Virus record (IMG/VR): IMGVR_UViG_3300036835_000048 | Coordinates: 1 to 28,686 of that record | Strand: one strand, 5' to 3' | DNA length: 28,686 bases | Source of the DNA: a virus | Part shown: piece after piece, positions 9,477 to 17,670 of the stretch | How positions within the stretch are numbered: position 1 is the stretch's first letter | Layout of the letters: every line of letters begins with the position of its first letter | Made by a program: the position numbers and the translations under genes | The notes under the pieces: generated by a model | Told to the model about the DNA's origin: nothing | Database searches by the model: none | What the model saw: the letters and a program-made list of their open reading frames with translations, nothing else

Positions 9477-9908
9477 TCATGTCTGAGGTTGTGTCAATCG
9501 TTGCATAACTTTAGCCATAAACGCAACTGCACGTTGATCTTGTGTATCCTCCACATCCAATAATTGTAAGTGACCACCCATATAAAAAATTACAGGATCA
9601 TTAAATCTTGATGGTATCGGCACTAATGTACCATTTAACGGATCATAATTATTGCTACCATCAAAAGCAATATCAGAAACAGTATAATATGCTGGAATAA
9701 AACCATCATCTAAATCATTCGGTTGCACTCTTTGTTGGTATTTCAAATCTAAAAATATATCCGGCCTTATACGTTGTATTTCTTGTAACGCAACATTTAA
9801 CGAATCAATTATTTGATCATCAGTATATCTATATGGTTGTATTTTATCCTGCATACGATTACGTATAGAGGTAACATAAGATGTGACTGTATTATAAATT
9901 TGCGGCAC
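9477..9908 (-). CDS. putative head-closure / adaptor protein
   Basis: 143 aa from GTG 9908, or up to 152 aa from GTG 9935. I prefer 9908 because AAGGA lies 8 nt upstream, and this AAGGA is the central part of operator 9911-9926; with the 9935 start the operator would be coding. The sequence (VTSYVTSIRNRMQDKI, YRYTDDQIIDSLNVALQEIQRIRP, then F.DP..FYMGGHLQLLDVEDTQD) fits the small helical phage adaptor proteins placed right after the capsid gene in podoviruses. A structured GC-rich hairpin at 9932-9969 separates it from the capsid gene and may set its lower expression. Confidence 0.6.
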   Translation of the reverse strand: MPQIYNTVTSYVTSIRNRMQDKIQPYRYTDDQIIDSLNVALQEIQRIRPDIFLDLKYQQRVQPNDLDDGFIPAYYTVSDIAFDGSNNYDPLNGTLVPIPSRFNDPVIFYMGGHLQLLDVEDTQDQRAVAFMAKVMQRLTQPQT

Positions 9909-9910
9909 GG

Positions 9911-9926
9911 TCACTATCCTTAGTGA
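9911..9926 (-). promoter_or_regulatory. operator-like palindrome holding an SD in its centre
   Basis: Perfect match, coding-strand centre AGGA, part of AAGGA used as SD by the GTG at 9908. Confidence 0.65.
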
Positions 9927-9931
9927 GAGGC

Positions 9932-9969
9932 GCACCCCCGGCCAAGTATGCGGCTTTAGCCGAGGGTGC
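9932..9969 (-). terminator. GC-rich hairpin after the capsid gene
   Basis: GCACCC at 9932-9937 pairs with GGGTGC at 9964-9969, and an inner GGC/GCC pair extends the stem; an alternative short CGGC-TAAA-GCCG hairpin lies inside. There is no T-run on the minus strand, so this is more likely a partial attenuator or an mRNA 3' stabiliser than a full terminator. Confidence 0.4.
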
Positions 9970-9985
9970 CTCCAACCCGTTACCC

Positions 9986-11062
9986 TTAAGCGCCGGGAAC
10001 CTGTGTGACAATAGCTTGCGCTAAAGCCTCACTCTGCCCAACTGGGATAACAGGATTACTCGCAAGCACTTGTCTGCCGTACACCTGCAAACCACGCAGG
10101 ATTTGACCGAAAGTACGCTCTGAACGGATTGTCTCAACGTTGGTCAACTGTGACGCAAACGTTAAAGCATGAGCATGACCAGCATAAATCGGCCAGTTAC
10201 CAGCAGACAAACCTGAACCAGCACTAGCATTACCCGGTAACAAGTTCGATGCATAGATAGTGAAACGGTCAACTTGACCAAACCGACCATTACGAAGAAT
10301 AGAAGTTTGATCACCTGACACGAACACTTCACGCAGTTCAGAACGTTTGAGTTGGAATGTAGACCATGTAGGCATCACAATCCAACGTCCCGTTTCAGGA
10401 ATATTTTGCTCATCAAGTGTCTGGCCAAGACGTAAAATAACGTCAATGATCTCAACCTGATTGGTTGCTGGATTACGACCAACAGTAGCAAGTGGTGCCG
10501 CATTCGTTCCAAGATTGATATTCTGCGAAATAACACCCGCTTGAGCACCACAATTCGCTCCTGCCGTTGGAACGGTGGGTGTGCCACCAGTACCAAGGAA
10601 AGCTTTATTCAGGATGAATAAAAGCACGTCAGTATCAACTGCAATCTTCATCTGCTCCGACGCATCATCGGCCCAAATGCTAAGATTGTTAATGTCTGAT
10701 TGCTTTTCCATCACATCGTCAAGGATCGTAGCAAAGTACTTACCTTGATCAATGTACAACTCAGTGAAATTGCCGACAGGACGCTGTAGCGACAAATCAG
10801 CATTCACAAGATAATTATTGATGACAATCGTTGGTTTTTGGCGAATTTTAACTCTATCGCCATAGCTTTTGATTTCACCCTCATAGTCGGTATTGCTGAT
10901 TGCTGCAAGAACAGTAGCAGCATAAAACTTCTCAATCAGCTTACCCGACCATAGTTCAGGGATAAAACCAGCATTTACATAGTCAGGACTTGAACCAGTG
11001 TTGTTGGGAGGATTGTAGATAGGAGGGGTTGTGCCGGAACCGGCAAGTGGCATACCAGCCAT
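9986..11062 (-). CDS. major capsid protein (HK97-fold type)
   Basis: 358 aa. FIPELWSGKLIEKFYAATVLAAISNTDYEGEIKSYGDRVKI (residues about 33-73, shown in part by FIPELWSGKL and YEGEIKSYGDRVKI) is the N-arm/E-loop signature of a capsid protein class common in podo- and siphoviruses. ETGRWIVMPTWS and the VDRFTIYASN/GHAHALTFASQL segments fit the P-domain and A-domain. It follows the scaffold gene, has a good SD (GAGG, 7 nt from ATG) and uses codons richer in G+C than its neighbours, as expected of a highly expressed gene. It forms the icosahedral shell. No protease domain is fused, so assembly probably uses the separate scaffold. Confidence 0.88.
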   Translation of the reverse strand: MAGMPLAGSGTTPPIYNPPNNTGSSPDYVNAGFIPELWSGKLIEKFYAATVLAAISNTDYEGEIKSYGDRVKIRQKPTIVINNYLVNADLSLQRPVGNFTELYIDQGKYFATILDDVMEKQSDINNLSIWADDASEQMKIAVDTDVLLFILNKAFLGTGGTPTVPTAGANCGAQAGVISQNINLGTNAAPLATVGRNPATNQVEIIDVILRLGQTLDEQNIPETGRWIVMPTWSTFQLKRSELREVFVSGDQTSILRNGRFGQVDRFTIYASNLLPGNASAGSGLSAGNWPIYAGHAHALTFASQLTNVETIRSERTFGQILRGLQVYGRQVLASNPVIPVGQSEALAQAIVTQVPGA

Positions 11063-11099
11063 TTGATCGCCTCATTGCGTCAGGTGTTAAGGACTAACG

Positions 11100-12134
11100 C
11101 TAACGAATGCGACCTTCTCTAGCAGCAGCGAATAACTGTGCCTCGACGGCCGCCTTATCAGCGTCACGGCCCTTATATACGCCTCTGGTCACATCGGTAT
11201 AAAACCGATTGATGTCATTATGCGTATAATAAGGTTGATCTGGGGGCACAGGAGGCTGCCCAGACTTTGCCCGACCCGGCGCTGCAAGGCTTTGTAGTTC
11301 AAACTGTGGGGGTGGCGAACGGTCTACACCATTACCATTGCCCGCAGATGGTTGCAAATTCCCAGCAGGGTTTACGGCGGCTCTCTCACTTCTATAACCT
11401 TTTATGATATTAAGTACACGGGAAGCTTCATTATTCCGGTGCGCTTCATCCAAAAGGTCTTTACGCACTCGACCTGAAAATGGATCAACCATTCCAAGCC
11501 AACGCACGAACTCTTGATCGTGATTAGTAACTTCCCAGTCGGGTAGTTCCCTATCAAGAATATCGTAAAAACGCCCTGTAGCATCTTGAGTGACAACGTT
11601 GCGAACGCCACCAACTTGTGCTTTGAGCTGTGCATTTTCTGCTATTAATTGATTGACAACAGTGTTAAGTCTTACAATATCTGGACCCACAATCTCCATA
11701 GTTCTTCGACCCATTACATCAAGCAATTCATCACCATACTCTTGTCGTTCTGTATCTGATAATAATTTAGGTTTAGCAACTGGCTGACCAGTACCGAAAC
11801 GAGTATCACTAGAAGGTGGACCAGTCGGAGCCGGAGGAGGAGTAGGTGGACCAGCAGACATAGCAAGCAAACGTTGTAACTCTGAAATCTGCTGCGCTTG
11901 CTGTCTAGCACGTTGTTCGGCGGCATCGAGCCGCCCTTTCGTAGAATTGTATCGATGTTCCCAACCGGGGTCTTGCGGTGGACCTTCCGAAATGTCACTA
12001 ACATTAGTGAGCGACTGATTTTGCGGTGGTGGGGGTGCCCTCATTGAAGCAGCAATTTCATTCGCCCTAGCAGCCGCATCCTGTACCTGTTGAGGTACTT
12101 TCACATTAGGGTCAGAACGTATTTGTTCGTTCAC
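11100..12134 (-). CDS. capsid scaffolding protein
   Basis: 344 aa. It has a Pro/Gln-rich, disordered N-terminal third, a coiled-coil stretch (STKGRLDAAEQRARQQAQ, about 65-85), a second helical stretch around 150-180 (NTVVNQLIAENAQLKAQV), and a C-terminal end FYTDVTRGVYKGRDADKAA... finishing AAREGRIR. That end (F..v.rG.y.GR...ia.A..GRI) is typical of phage scaffolds placed immediately before the capsid gene. It would bind capsid subunits and guide procapsid assembly before being lost. The start is GTG at 12134 with AGAGG 7 nt upstream. Operator 11995-12010 lies within the 5' part of the gene (encoding LTNVSD). Confidence 0.75.
   Translation of the reverse strand: MNEQIRSDPNVKVPQQVQDAAARANEIAASMRAPPPPQNQSLTNVSDISEGPPQDPGWEHRYNSTKGRLDAAEQRARQQAQQISELQRLLAMSAGPPTPPPAPTGPPSSDTRFGTGQPVAKPKLLSDTERQEYGDELLDVMGRRTMEIVGPDIVRLNTVVNQLIAENAQLKAQVGGVRNVVTQDATGRFYDILDRELPDWEVTNHDQEFVRWLGMVDPFSGRVRKDLLDEAHRNNEASRVLNIIKGYRSERAAVNPAGNLQPSAGNGNGVDRSPPPQFELQSLAAPGRAKSGQPPVPPDQPYYTHNDINRFYTDVTRGVYKGRDADKAAVEAQLFAAAREGRIR
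11995..12010 (-). promoter_or_regulatory. operator-like palindrome within the scaffold gene
   Basis: Perfect match, coding centre ATGT, near the 5' end of the gene (encodes LTNVSD). Not near a start codon. Confidence 0.55.
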
Positions 12135-12146
12135 AACATAACCTCT

Positions 12147-12398
12147 TTATTTCTTTTCCTTGTCCATCATCTTTCTAACTATAGCCTCAATGTTTACAAT
12201 CTCATCTCTCAATTCTCGCATATGCCTAACCATACCAATAGCTATTAATGCATCATTAGTAGGAGCACTCGTAATCACCCTCTCCATTTGATCCCACGTA
12301 TAATTAGTTAAAGCATTCACAAAAGCCGTCCATACTTCAGGAGGAGTGGTTTTAGAGACTGTAAAAAGTGCCCTAAGATAATCCTCCCTTGGTGTCAC
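12147..12398 (-). CDS. small helical protein of the head region
   Basis: 83 aa, mostly alpha-helical in appearance (PPEVWTAFVNALTNYTWDQM; a basic end KKMMDKEKK). The first residues, MTPREDYLRALFTVSKTTPPEVW, are short and charged. The family is not named. Its ATG overlaps the TGA of the upstream gene by 4 nt (ATGA), so it is translationally coupled within the head operon, just before the scaffold. It may be an assembly chaperone or a minor head protein, but only position supports that. Confidence 0.6.
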   Translation of the reverse strand: MTPREDYLRALFTVSKTTPPEVWTAFVNALTNYTWDQMERVITSAPTNDALIAIGMVRHMRELRDEIVNIEAIVRKMMDKEKK

Positions 12399-12715
12399 AG
12401 TTCACCCGACGGCCATTGCGCTACGATACGAGGTTGAGCAATATTCTCCCTCGATGAACCAGTAGTCTTTATACGTTCAAGTGTTTGACCGATTGTATGA
12501 TTTGGATCAGTTTTATCTCCCTCATAAGCAGCATGTTTGTCTTTACAATAATTTTGATTTATTCGTCTCTGCTCACGAGAGCCACCAGTAATAGTAGTGA
12601 AGCCCCATAAATCGGCCAATTGCTCTCTTTTACCACCAGCACCATAATCGTGAATGCCAACATCCGTATCGCCATACACCTTAGCATCTTTAGTCTGTTC
12701 AGATTTTTTATCCAT
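12395..12715 (-). CDS. uncharacterised hydrophilic head-operon protein
   Basis: 106 aa, hydrophilic and rich in Gly, Lys, Asp and Arg (VYGDTDVGIHDYGAGGK; GGSREQRRINQNYCKD). No known domain is recognised. It overlaps the upstream gene by 8 nt (ATG inside the last codons) with GGAAGG as SD, and the downstream gene by 4 nt, so all three are coupled. The lack of hydrophobic clusters suggests a flexible or disordered protein. Function unknown. Confidence 0.55.
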   Translation of the reverse strand: MDKKSEQTKDAKVYGDTDVGIHDYGAGGKREQLADLWGFTTITGGSREQRRINQNYCKDKHAAYEGDKTDPNHTIGQTLERIKTTGSSRENIAQPRIVAQWPSGEL

Positions 12716-13082
12716 CCTTCCCTCCTAGCTCTCCTATGATTTTATTTATAGTTTGAGAAATATTACGACAAACAGGCACAAATGCATGATAATCCATATT
12801 ATAACCTAACTCTGGCACATGTTCAACATTAAAACCAGTATCAATTATTATACTATTCAAAACAATAATGCACGGACGTAAATACGTTAATGGCATTCGT
12901 TCATCACAATTAGCTTGACTCGGCACTAGAACGGGTTGTGCTTCAAGTCCAAAATAAAATTCATTAAGCTCATTAATTTTATTGCAAATATCCATTACTA
13001 TTTTTGTACGCGCAGATATACCACAATCACTATGAATAGTGATCTCAAACGGCGGTGGAAAATTTCTAAGAGTATAATTCAT
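12708..13082 (-). CDS. uncharacterised head-operon protein
   Basis: 124 aa, mixed alpha/beta in appearance, with five Cys residues spread through the chain (CGISARTK, VMDICNKI, ANCDERM, RPCIIV, VCRNIS) and a hydrophobic core stretch PCIIVLNSIIIDTGF. No family is recognised. Operator 13027-13042 lies near its 5' end, encoding part of ITIHSDCG. It overlaps the upstream Ig-like gene by 4 nt and the downstream gene by 8 nt. The compact coupled context suggests a virion morphogenesis role, inferred from position only. Confidence 0.55.
   Translation of the reverse strand: MNYTLRNFPPPFEITIHSDCGISARTKIVMDICNKINELNEFYFGLEAQPVLVPSQANCDERMPLTYLRPCIIVLNSIIIDTGFNVEHVPELGYNMDYHAFVPVCRNISQTINKIIGELGGKDG
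13027..13042 (-). promoter_or_regulatory. operator-like palindrome within the 12708 gene
   Basis: Perfect outer arms, coding centre TTCA, at the start of the gene. Confidence 0.55.
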
Positions 13083-13606
13083 GGCACCATAACGGCATTA
13101 CTGGTAGATGGTGTACTTGCCCCCGCCGCTGTATTTGCAGTAACCTGACAAGACAGCGCGTGACCTCCTTGATCAGCAGCTACCACAGTATGAGTACTTG
13201 CAGTTTGCCCACTGATAGCTACACCATCACGTAACCATTGATAAGCATAGGTAGCACCAGAAGCATTCAACCACGTACCAGTGGTCACGCTCAATATACT
13301 ACCTACTATTGGAGGAGTAGCATTACTATTAGCATATGGAGCAGTTACATTTTCAGCTTTAGCTGCTCCTGCTGCTGCCGATATTTCATTAATTGCCGAT
13401 ATAAAACCAGAATAATCTAAACTCGTTAATAATGGTAATGATAAAGCGGCACGACAATAATTAATATATTTTAAATAAGTGCGTGAACTGTTTGATGTGC
13501 TTTGATCAGGAACTTGATTAGCTGGCAACCCTAAATCTTCGCACACTGTTCGTATAGCGGACAATCGATTGTTAAAATCAATCGCAGGGCGCATAGCAAG
13601 AGCCAT
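13079..13606 (-). CDS. Ig-like domain head decoration candidate
   Basis: 175 aa. Residues about 1-90 are helical (SAIRTVCEDLGLPANQVPD; TYLKYINYCRAALSLP). Residues about 92-175 form a bacterial Ig-like module with the classic TPPIVGSILSVTTGTW...YQWLRDGVAISGQT..THTV...DQGG.LSC.VTA pattern, as found in surface proteins and phage decorations. Such domains often project from capsids or tails and bind surfaces weakly. Placement among head genes suggests a capsid decoration or head fibre. The start ATG has GGAGAG 4 nt upstream. The Ig-like fold call is firm; the decoration role is inferred. Confidence 0.7.
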   Translation of the reverse strand: MALAMRPAIDFNNRLSAIRTVCEDLGLPANQVPDQSTSNSSRTYLKYINYCRAALSLPLLTSLDYSGFISAINEISAAAGAAKAENVTAPYANSNATPPIVGSILSVTTGTWLNASGATYAYQWLRDGVAISGQTASTHTVVAADQGGHALSCQVTANTAAGASTPSTSNAVMVP

Positions 13607-13644
13607 GTTACTCTCCTTTTATCCCTATGCACTAATCCTGTATT

Positions 13645-13923
13645 TTACCCCTCTTGCGATTGTTTTCCGCTCACAAAAGGCGTCATCTTGCCAGCATGGC
13701 CTTTACCAAACATGTGACCTGATCCACCTTCGGCATATCGTACATCTTTACCGTAAGAACCTTCACCCTTACGCTCGGCTTTCTGACCAGAAGAACCACC
13801 GTTACTATCTTTACCGGATTGCCCTGCCGTGGAAGGGTGGGCCGTACCACGATCAAACATATGCCCTGATCCACCTTGAGCAAAGAAGCCCGGATCACTA
13901 GAACGTTTTTCCACCTTACCCAT
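13645..13923 (-). CDS. small Gly/Lys/Ser-rich protein with GGSGHMF repeats
   Basis: 92 aa from ATG 13923, chosen because GGAG lies 6 nt upstream (a GTG three bases earlier is possible). Very rich in Gly, Ser and Lys, with two copies of a (Q/E)GGSGHMF(D/G)(R/K)G motif (about 18-27 and 66-75) framing a polar linker. It has no hydrophobic core and is probably disordered or histidine-mediated. Comparable low-complexity genes occur next to portals in other phages, but I cannot name a family. It may be a minor virion or packaging component. Confidence 0.55.
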   Translation of the reverse strand: MGKVEKRSSDPGFFAQGGSGHMFDRGTAHPSTAGQSGKDSNGGSSGQKAERKGEGSYGKDVRYAEGGSGHMFGKGHAGKMTPFVSGKQSQEG

Positions 13924-13935
13924 CACAGTCTCCTA

Positions 13936-14298
13936 TTAGCAATTGTCGCCACCGGCACGAACACGGGCTTTAACTTCGCCGCCCATAGCGTATTTCGTAC
14001 TACCTCTATCCTCTTTCTTTTCAAACGCTTTACTTTCTGTGCGTTCTTCGGCTTTACTCCCTTCTACCAAACCACCTCTGGCGTGTTTAACAACACCACC
14101 TTTTTTAACACCCATCGGACCCGGCATAGGCCCAGCAGGACCGGGACCACCTAAGCCGCCGGGAGGACCAATAGGAGCAGAAGCCATACGAGTTGGAGCA
14201 GAACTAGGTTTCTTCCCCGGTCCACCCATCTTAAGTGATCCCGGTCCTTTACCACCACGTTTTGCCATCGTACCGCTCCGTTGTTTGGCCCCGAACAT
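13936..14298 (-). CDS. small basic Gly/Pro-rich protein downstream of portal
   Basis: 120 aa from ATG 14298; the GTG at 14301 is an alternative. The SD is GTGAGAAG, contributed by the right arm of operator 14305-14320. The chain is low-complexity and basic: KRGGKGPGSLKMGGPGKKP, a Gly-Pro tract (PPGGLGGPGPAGPMPGPMG), then KKGGVVKHARGGLVEGSKAEERTE. No globular domain is evident. High charge and glycine suggest nucleic-acid or virion contact, without proof. It lies between the portal and the GGSGHMF-repeat gene in the same leftward operon. Confidence 0.5.
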   Translation of the reverse strand: MFGAKQRSGTMAKRGGKGPGSLKMGGPGKKPSSAPTRMASAPIGPPGGLGGPGPAGPMPGPMGVKKGGVVKHARGGLVEGSKAEERTESKAFEKKEDRGSTKYAMGGEVKARVRAGGDNC

Positions 14299-14304
14299 CA
14301 CTTC

Positions 14305-14320
14305 TCACTATCGATAGTGA
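14305..14320 (-). promoter_or_regulatory. fully symmetric operator overlapping a competing hairpin
   Basis: TCACTATCGATAGTGA is perfectly symmetric. GTGAG of its arm is the SD of the 13936 gene. Bases 14317-14333 form a second hairpin (GTGAGGC / GCCTCAC, loop GGA) sharing the arm. Confidence 0.7.
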
Positions 14321-14450
14321 GGCGGAGCCTCACCACTAACAAAGCGAGTGGCCCCTGTTCGATGAGGCCGAACGCTGGCACTAATTTTCTCCAGCCGCCA
14401 CCGCAGTTTAAGCACCGGGGGTTATGGCGCAAGGATTGCGGCTCCATCTG

Positions 14451-16796
14451 TTAACCAACTCCTCCTGCAATAGCTCCAACGTTGTTAATCATTGGACCTT
14501 GTTGATTGTTTGCTGGTGGACCTGCTTGACCACCTTGCGCTTGTGCCCCCGGTGACGGTTGTTCAGGTGGTTGTTGTTGATGACCCGGAACACCTTGCTG
14601 TGCAGCCATCGCCGCCGCAGCTTTCTGTTGCGCTTCAAGTTGGTCATCACTTGGAACAATGTCCGCTCCCGGCAGACCAAGTTTATCTGATACTGCTCTA
14701 AGTACTGAGGCCCGACCCTTTGGCCCAATAATCTGCATATCAATAGGATTAGCTGTAAGTTGTAAGAACTCAAGCTGACGCGAACGTTCGGTTTCACGTT
14801 GTACGGCAACAGCAACTCCTAATACCTTAATTGTTTCATCACCAGTAAGCAAACCTGATTTATCATATAACATGAGCATATCATAAAGCCCCTCCATTAC
14901 TTTAGATATAATATCTCGATCAATATTAGCTGCAACAGTTTGAAGTATTTTTGCGGAGTTCTGCATTAACATACTTAAACCACTAGCAGTTCTACCAATA
15001 CCCGCAGTAGGCGTACCAGTCATAAATTTTGGTATGGCACTTATCTCATCTGCTAATTGTGAGAATGACTGGTATACAGAAAGAAGTTCTTGAGCGTTAG
15101 AAGCGGGATTAAAGAATGAAATCGCAGGCTCGGTGTTGTTGCCAAATGGATCAGATTTAACGTGCCATCTCTTCCACGGATACATATCCTCCCCATCTTC
15201 ACCATCCGATAGTCTATCATCATTCACTACAACTTGTGGACCGGAGGAGATGGAAAGGTTATTAACAAGTGACCGGAGAGTAGCATTAGCGACAGTTGTA
15301 ATATCAGTAAGAATATCAGGAAGCCCATTACCAACAGGAGTGCCGGGAACTTTTTCAAATGATGTAACATAATATTGGTGTCTCTTACGTGGTGAAGGAG
15401 TTAATTGTGCTTTAATAACATGTGAACCAATTAACCAAGCCTGTATATGATAATCTCTTGATGGGTCAGTTATTTGTAATGGACTAAATCCTATATCAAC
15501 TAAATGATTACCTTGTACATTACCTTGAAACTGCAAACAAGAAATCATACCTGATTGATTAAATCTAGGATCTTCCCTACTCTCCAAGATAGCACGAGGT
15601 TGGTCTGTTTGGTCCCACGTATCGACAAGACCACCAGACCCGTACTCATCAAGAACGGCACGTACTTCATCCGTGTCGAAACCGGGCATATCAAGTAAAT
15701 CGTTGATTTCTGCACGGGTAAGACGCATACGCTCAATGACATTTGCGTTCTCAATATCCGAAACGCCCGGAGTCCAATATATATCAAATGGCGAAACACG
15801 TTCCCAACACAAGATTGGTTTATTCGTGACGATAGGTTGTCTTTGACCACCAACACGAGGGCGAGTTTGTCCTCGCGCACCCATAGCTTGTTGCACTTTA
15901 AAGTCAGGAGAGTTTGGATTAGGAGGAGCATTATCCAAAAGACCGGGAGTTGGGCTAGGAGTTTGTGCCCATTCAACATTCGTTTTAATTCTTACTACTG
16001 GCCCCTTCATAACACAATAAGGAAATAACGGCACATCAACTAAACACTCGGCAAGCGCAGTATAGAACCCACCTTCATTAAGTATCTCTTGTATTTTCTC
16101 TTCTGCTATTTTAGTTTGTTGAGCACACTTCTTCTTTGCAGCCTCTCTAGCCGCCTCCTCAAGCATAAGTATTCTGTCTCGGATAGCATTTGCGTCAGGT
16201 ATAGGTGGAGGAGGTGGCGGCTCTGGTGGTAATGAAGATTGGACTTGAGCGGCCGTTTGTCCTGTTTGTTGTCCATATGCATGAACCTGCGCTACAGCAT
16301 GATAGTGCGCGGCGGTTTGCATAAGAGCTTGGTAGTGAGCTTGAGTAACTTCTTGGAGTTCTGAATGAACTAACGTCTGAATAGATTGAATTATTTCATC
16401 TGGAATAGGTGGATCGGTATCTGGCTCTAATCCCCACGGACGTTCTGGACCTAAATACACGTCTCTTAGTAAACTAGTTGTACCTCTACACTTCATAGAA
16501 ATAAGTCTAGCATAAACTTCTGACCCTCCAAATTTCTTAATAGCCAAAATCTGTTCTGGTTCATATTCACCATTAAACGCTCTTAATGCCCTAAGTAATC
16601 GATAGCTCCAACCAGAACTTGCAGTGTCCCGATGGCGTCTCATTATCATCCATTGATCCCATATATATCCAGACAAGCCGGACATATTAGGTGTTCTGCG
16701 GGGTGGATATGCAGTAGGACGTTGGGCTGCTGCCGCATCAAACTGTGCAGCAGTATCATTAGCGCCCACTACTCTGAATGGCACCATTGGCGGCAT
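14451..16796 (-). CDS. portal protein (head-to-tail connector)
   Basis: 781 aa, large, as in P22-like and related podovirus portals. Residues about 50-120 include WSYRLLRALRAFNGEYEP and SMKCRGTTSLLRDVYLG, then helical and coiled segments (AREAAKKKCAQQTKIAEEKIQ). The core has WERVSPFDIYWTPGVSD, ERMRLTRAEINDL, RDYHIQAWLIG and GNGLPDILTDITTVANATLRSL, all typical of the portal clip, wing and stem order. The C-terminal 80 residues are Gln/Pro/Ala-rich, a flexible barrel-like tail. It forms the dodecameric DNA channel that TerL docks on. The start ATG has AGGG 8 nt upstream, and a promoter lies at 16845-16872. It is separated from terL by about 3 kb of small genes. Confidence 0.85.
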   Translation of the reverse strand: MPPMVPFRVVGANDTAAQFDAAAAQRPTAYPPRRTPNMSGLSGYIWDQWMIMRRHRDTASSGWSYRLLRALRAFNGEYEPEQILAIKKFGGSEVYARLISMKCRGTTSLLRDVYLGPERPWGLEPDTDPPIPDEIIQSIQTLVHSELQEVTQAHYQALMQTAAHYHAVAQVHAYGQQTGQTAAQVQSSLPPEPPPPPPIPDANAIRDRILMLEEAAREAAKKKCAQQTKIAEEKIQEILNEGGFYTALAECLVDVPLFPYCVMKGPVVRIKTNVEWAQTPSPTPGLLDNAPPNPNSPDFKVQQAMGARGQTRPRVGGQRQPIVTNKPILCWERVSPFDIYWTPGVSDIENANVIERMRLTRAEINDLLDMPGFDTDEVRAVLDEYGSGGLVDTWDQTDQPRAILESREDPRFNQSGMISCLQFQGNVQGNHLVDIGFSPLQITDPSRDYHIQAWLIGSHVIKAQLTPSPRKRHQYYVTSFEKVPGTPVGNGLPDILTDITTVANATLRSLVNNLSISSGPQVVVNDDRLSDGEDGEDMYPWKRWHVKSDPFGNNTEPAISFFNPASNAQELLSVYQSFSQLADEISAIPKFMTGTPTAGIGRTASGLSMLMQNSAKILQTVAANIDRDIISKVMEGLYDMLMLYDKSGLLTGDETIKVLGVAVAVQRETERSRQLEFLQLTANPIDMQIIGPKGRASVLRAVSDKLGLPGADIVPSDDQLEAQQKAAAAMAAQQGVPGHQQQPPEQPSPGAQAQGGQAGPPANNQQGPMINNVGAIAGGVG

Positions 16797-16844
16797 TACG
16801 CACGCCCTAAAACATTTTTAGTGGTGCCGCATACTCCACTTTAT

Positions 16845-16872
16845 AGCATAAACTATAAAAAAATATAGTCAA
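16845..16872 (-). promoter_or_regulatory. promoter for the portal-led virion operon
   Basis: On the minus strand, TTGACT (16872..16867), a 16-nt spacer and TATGCT (16850..16845), about 50 nt before the portal ATG. An additional TATAAA immediately downstream makes the -10 region AT-rich. It shares the flank AAATCCTATTGAC with the promoter at 27426. Not tested. Confidence 0.5.
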
Positions 16873-16916
16873 TAGGATTTAAAAAACAACTTAAAATTTA
16901 TTTTTATTTATTGTTT

Positions 16917-17141
16917 TTATAAGTTATTTTTAGTGATTTCTTTCAATAATTCATCGTTAGTATCAACTAGTTGATCCTCAGAAAATATATGCAACATACC
17001 TTCGTAATCAGGATGAATAGCCTCAACAACATACCGTATTTCATTTTTACGAGTATATACAATACCTATAACCATACCTGGATATTTATATCCCTTACAT
17101 TTATGAACGTAAGAAAACTTCCTAAATTTTGGTTCACTCAT
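16917..17141 (-). CDS. small SH3-like accessory protein, uncharacterised
   Basis: 74 aa from ATG 17141, chosen because GGAG lies 6 nt upstream and the start overlaps the previous stop by 8 nt; an upstream extension into the previous gene is unlikely. The sequence (KFSYVHKCKGYKYPGMVIGIVYT, then RYVVEAIHPDYEGMLHIFSEDQL) looks like a small beta-barrel of a type often found among short phage proteins, in which a variable residue pair follows the conserved GMVIG..YT. Function unknown. It is the last gene before the portal promoter. Confidence 0.6.
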   Translation of the reverse strand: MSEPKFRKFSYVHKCKGYKYPGMVIGIVYTRKNEIRYVVEAIHPDYEGMLHIFSEDQLVDTNDELLKEITKNNL

Positions 17142-17670
17142 CCCCAACTCCCACAAATCGCCCCGGAGAATAATTGTCCTCCATATCAGCCTCCCATTCA
17201 CTCTCTACAAGCTCATGGTCAATCACCTTCTCACTATTGATAGTGACTGTCGGCACACCGGCACCAATGTTAATCTCTAGTCTAAAACTCCTATCTGATG
17301 TATGTAATGGATCATGAATATCCAATTGACCTATCTTACTAATAGCTTTAAATGCTTCAACCCTGGCACTCAGTGGTTCATTAATATCTGTCATACTTTG
17401 AAACATATACGGTAGACCTTCTTCAACTGCCCATTGAGACTTGAGACGTATACGCTTAGAAGTATTAGTTGCACCGTTCCACTCTGCCATTAATTGTCTT
17501 AATATACGTTGAAACGTAGGATTTTGAGCTATTTGTTCATAACTCTCCTGTGTCAAACTTAATGACTTGAGTATATTCTCGCGTGTTTGATATGCTTGTA
17601 CTATCTCAAGTGCAAGCGAGTGAAACAGTTTGACCTGTTTATCACTCAGAGGTATCGCTACCTTTTTCAC
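17134..17670 (-). CDS. possible terminase small subunit-like DNA-packaging protein
   Basis: 178 aa from GTG 17670, with AGGA 6 nt upstream. An N-terminal helical part (LSDKQVKLFHSLALEIVQAYQTRENILKSLSLTQESYEQI) suggests a helix-turn-helix, then NPTFQRILRQLMAEWNGATNT and RIRLKSQWAVEEGLPYMF, and an acidic C-terminus. This pattern (HTH, then a run reading W...e..lp....) resembles small packaging proteins or DNA-binding proteins of podoviruses; P22-type TerS is not firmly recognised. Operator 17231-17246 lies inside the 3' part, encoding TINSE. Confidence in the function is low, but the gene itself is well supported by coupling on both sides. Confidence 0.5.
   Translation of the reverse strand: MKKVAIPLSDKQVKLFHSLALEIVQAYQTRENILKSLSLTQESYEQIAQNPTFQRILRQLMAEWNGATNTSKRIRLKSQWAVEEGLPYMFQSMTDINEPLSARVEAFKAISKIGQLDIHDPLHTSDRSFRLEINIGAGVPTVTINSEKVIDHELVESEWEADMEDNYSPGRFVGVGDE
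17231..17246 (-). promoter_or_regulatory. operator-like palindrome within the 17134 gene
   Basis: Perfect arms, coding centre TCAA, encoding TINSE. Not close to a start codon (about 90 nt before the next ATG). Confidence 0.55.

Noticed and set aside
13943-14317. Plus-strand open frame opposite the Gly/Pro-rich gene
   Set aside because: Composition is Pro/Ala-rich antisense of a low-complexity gene; the minus frame has the SD and operon context.
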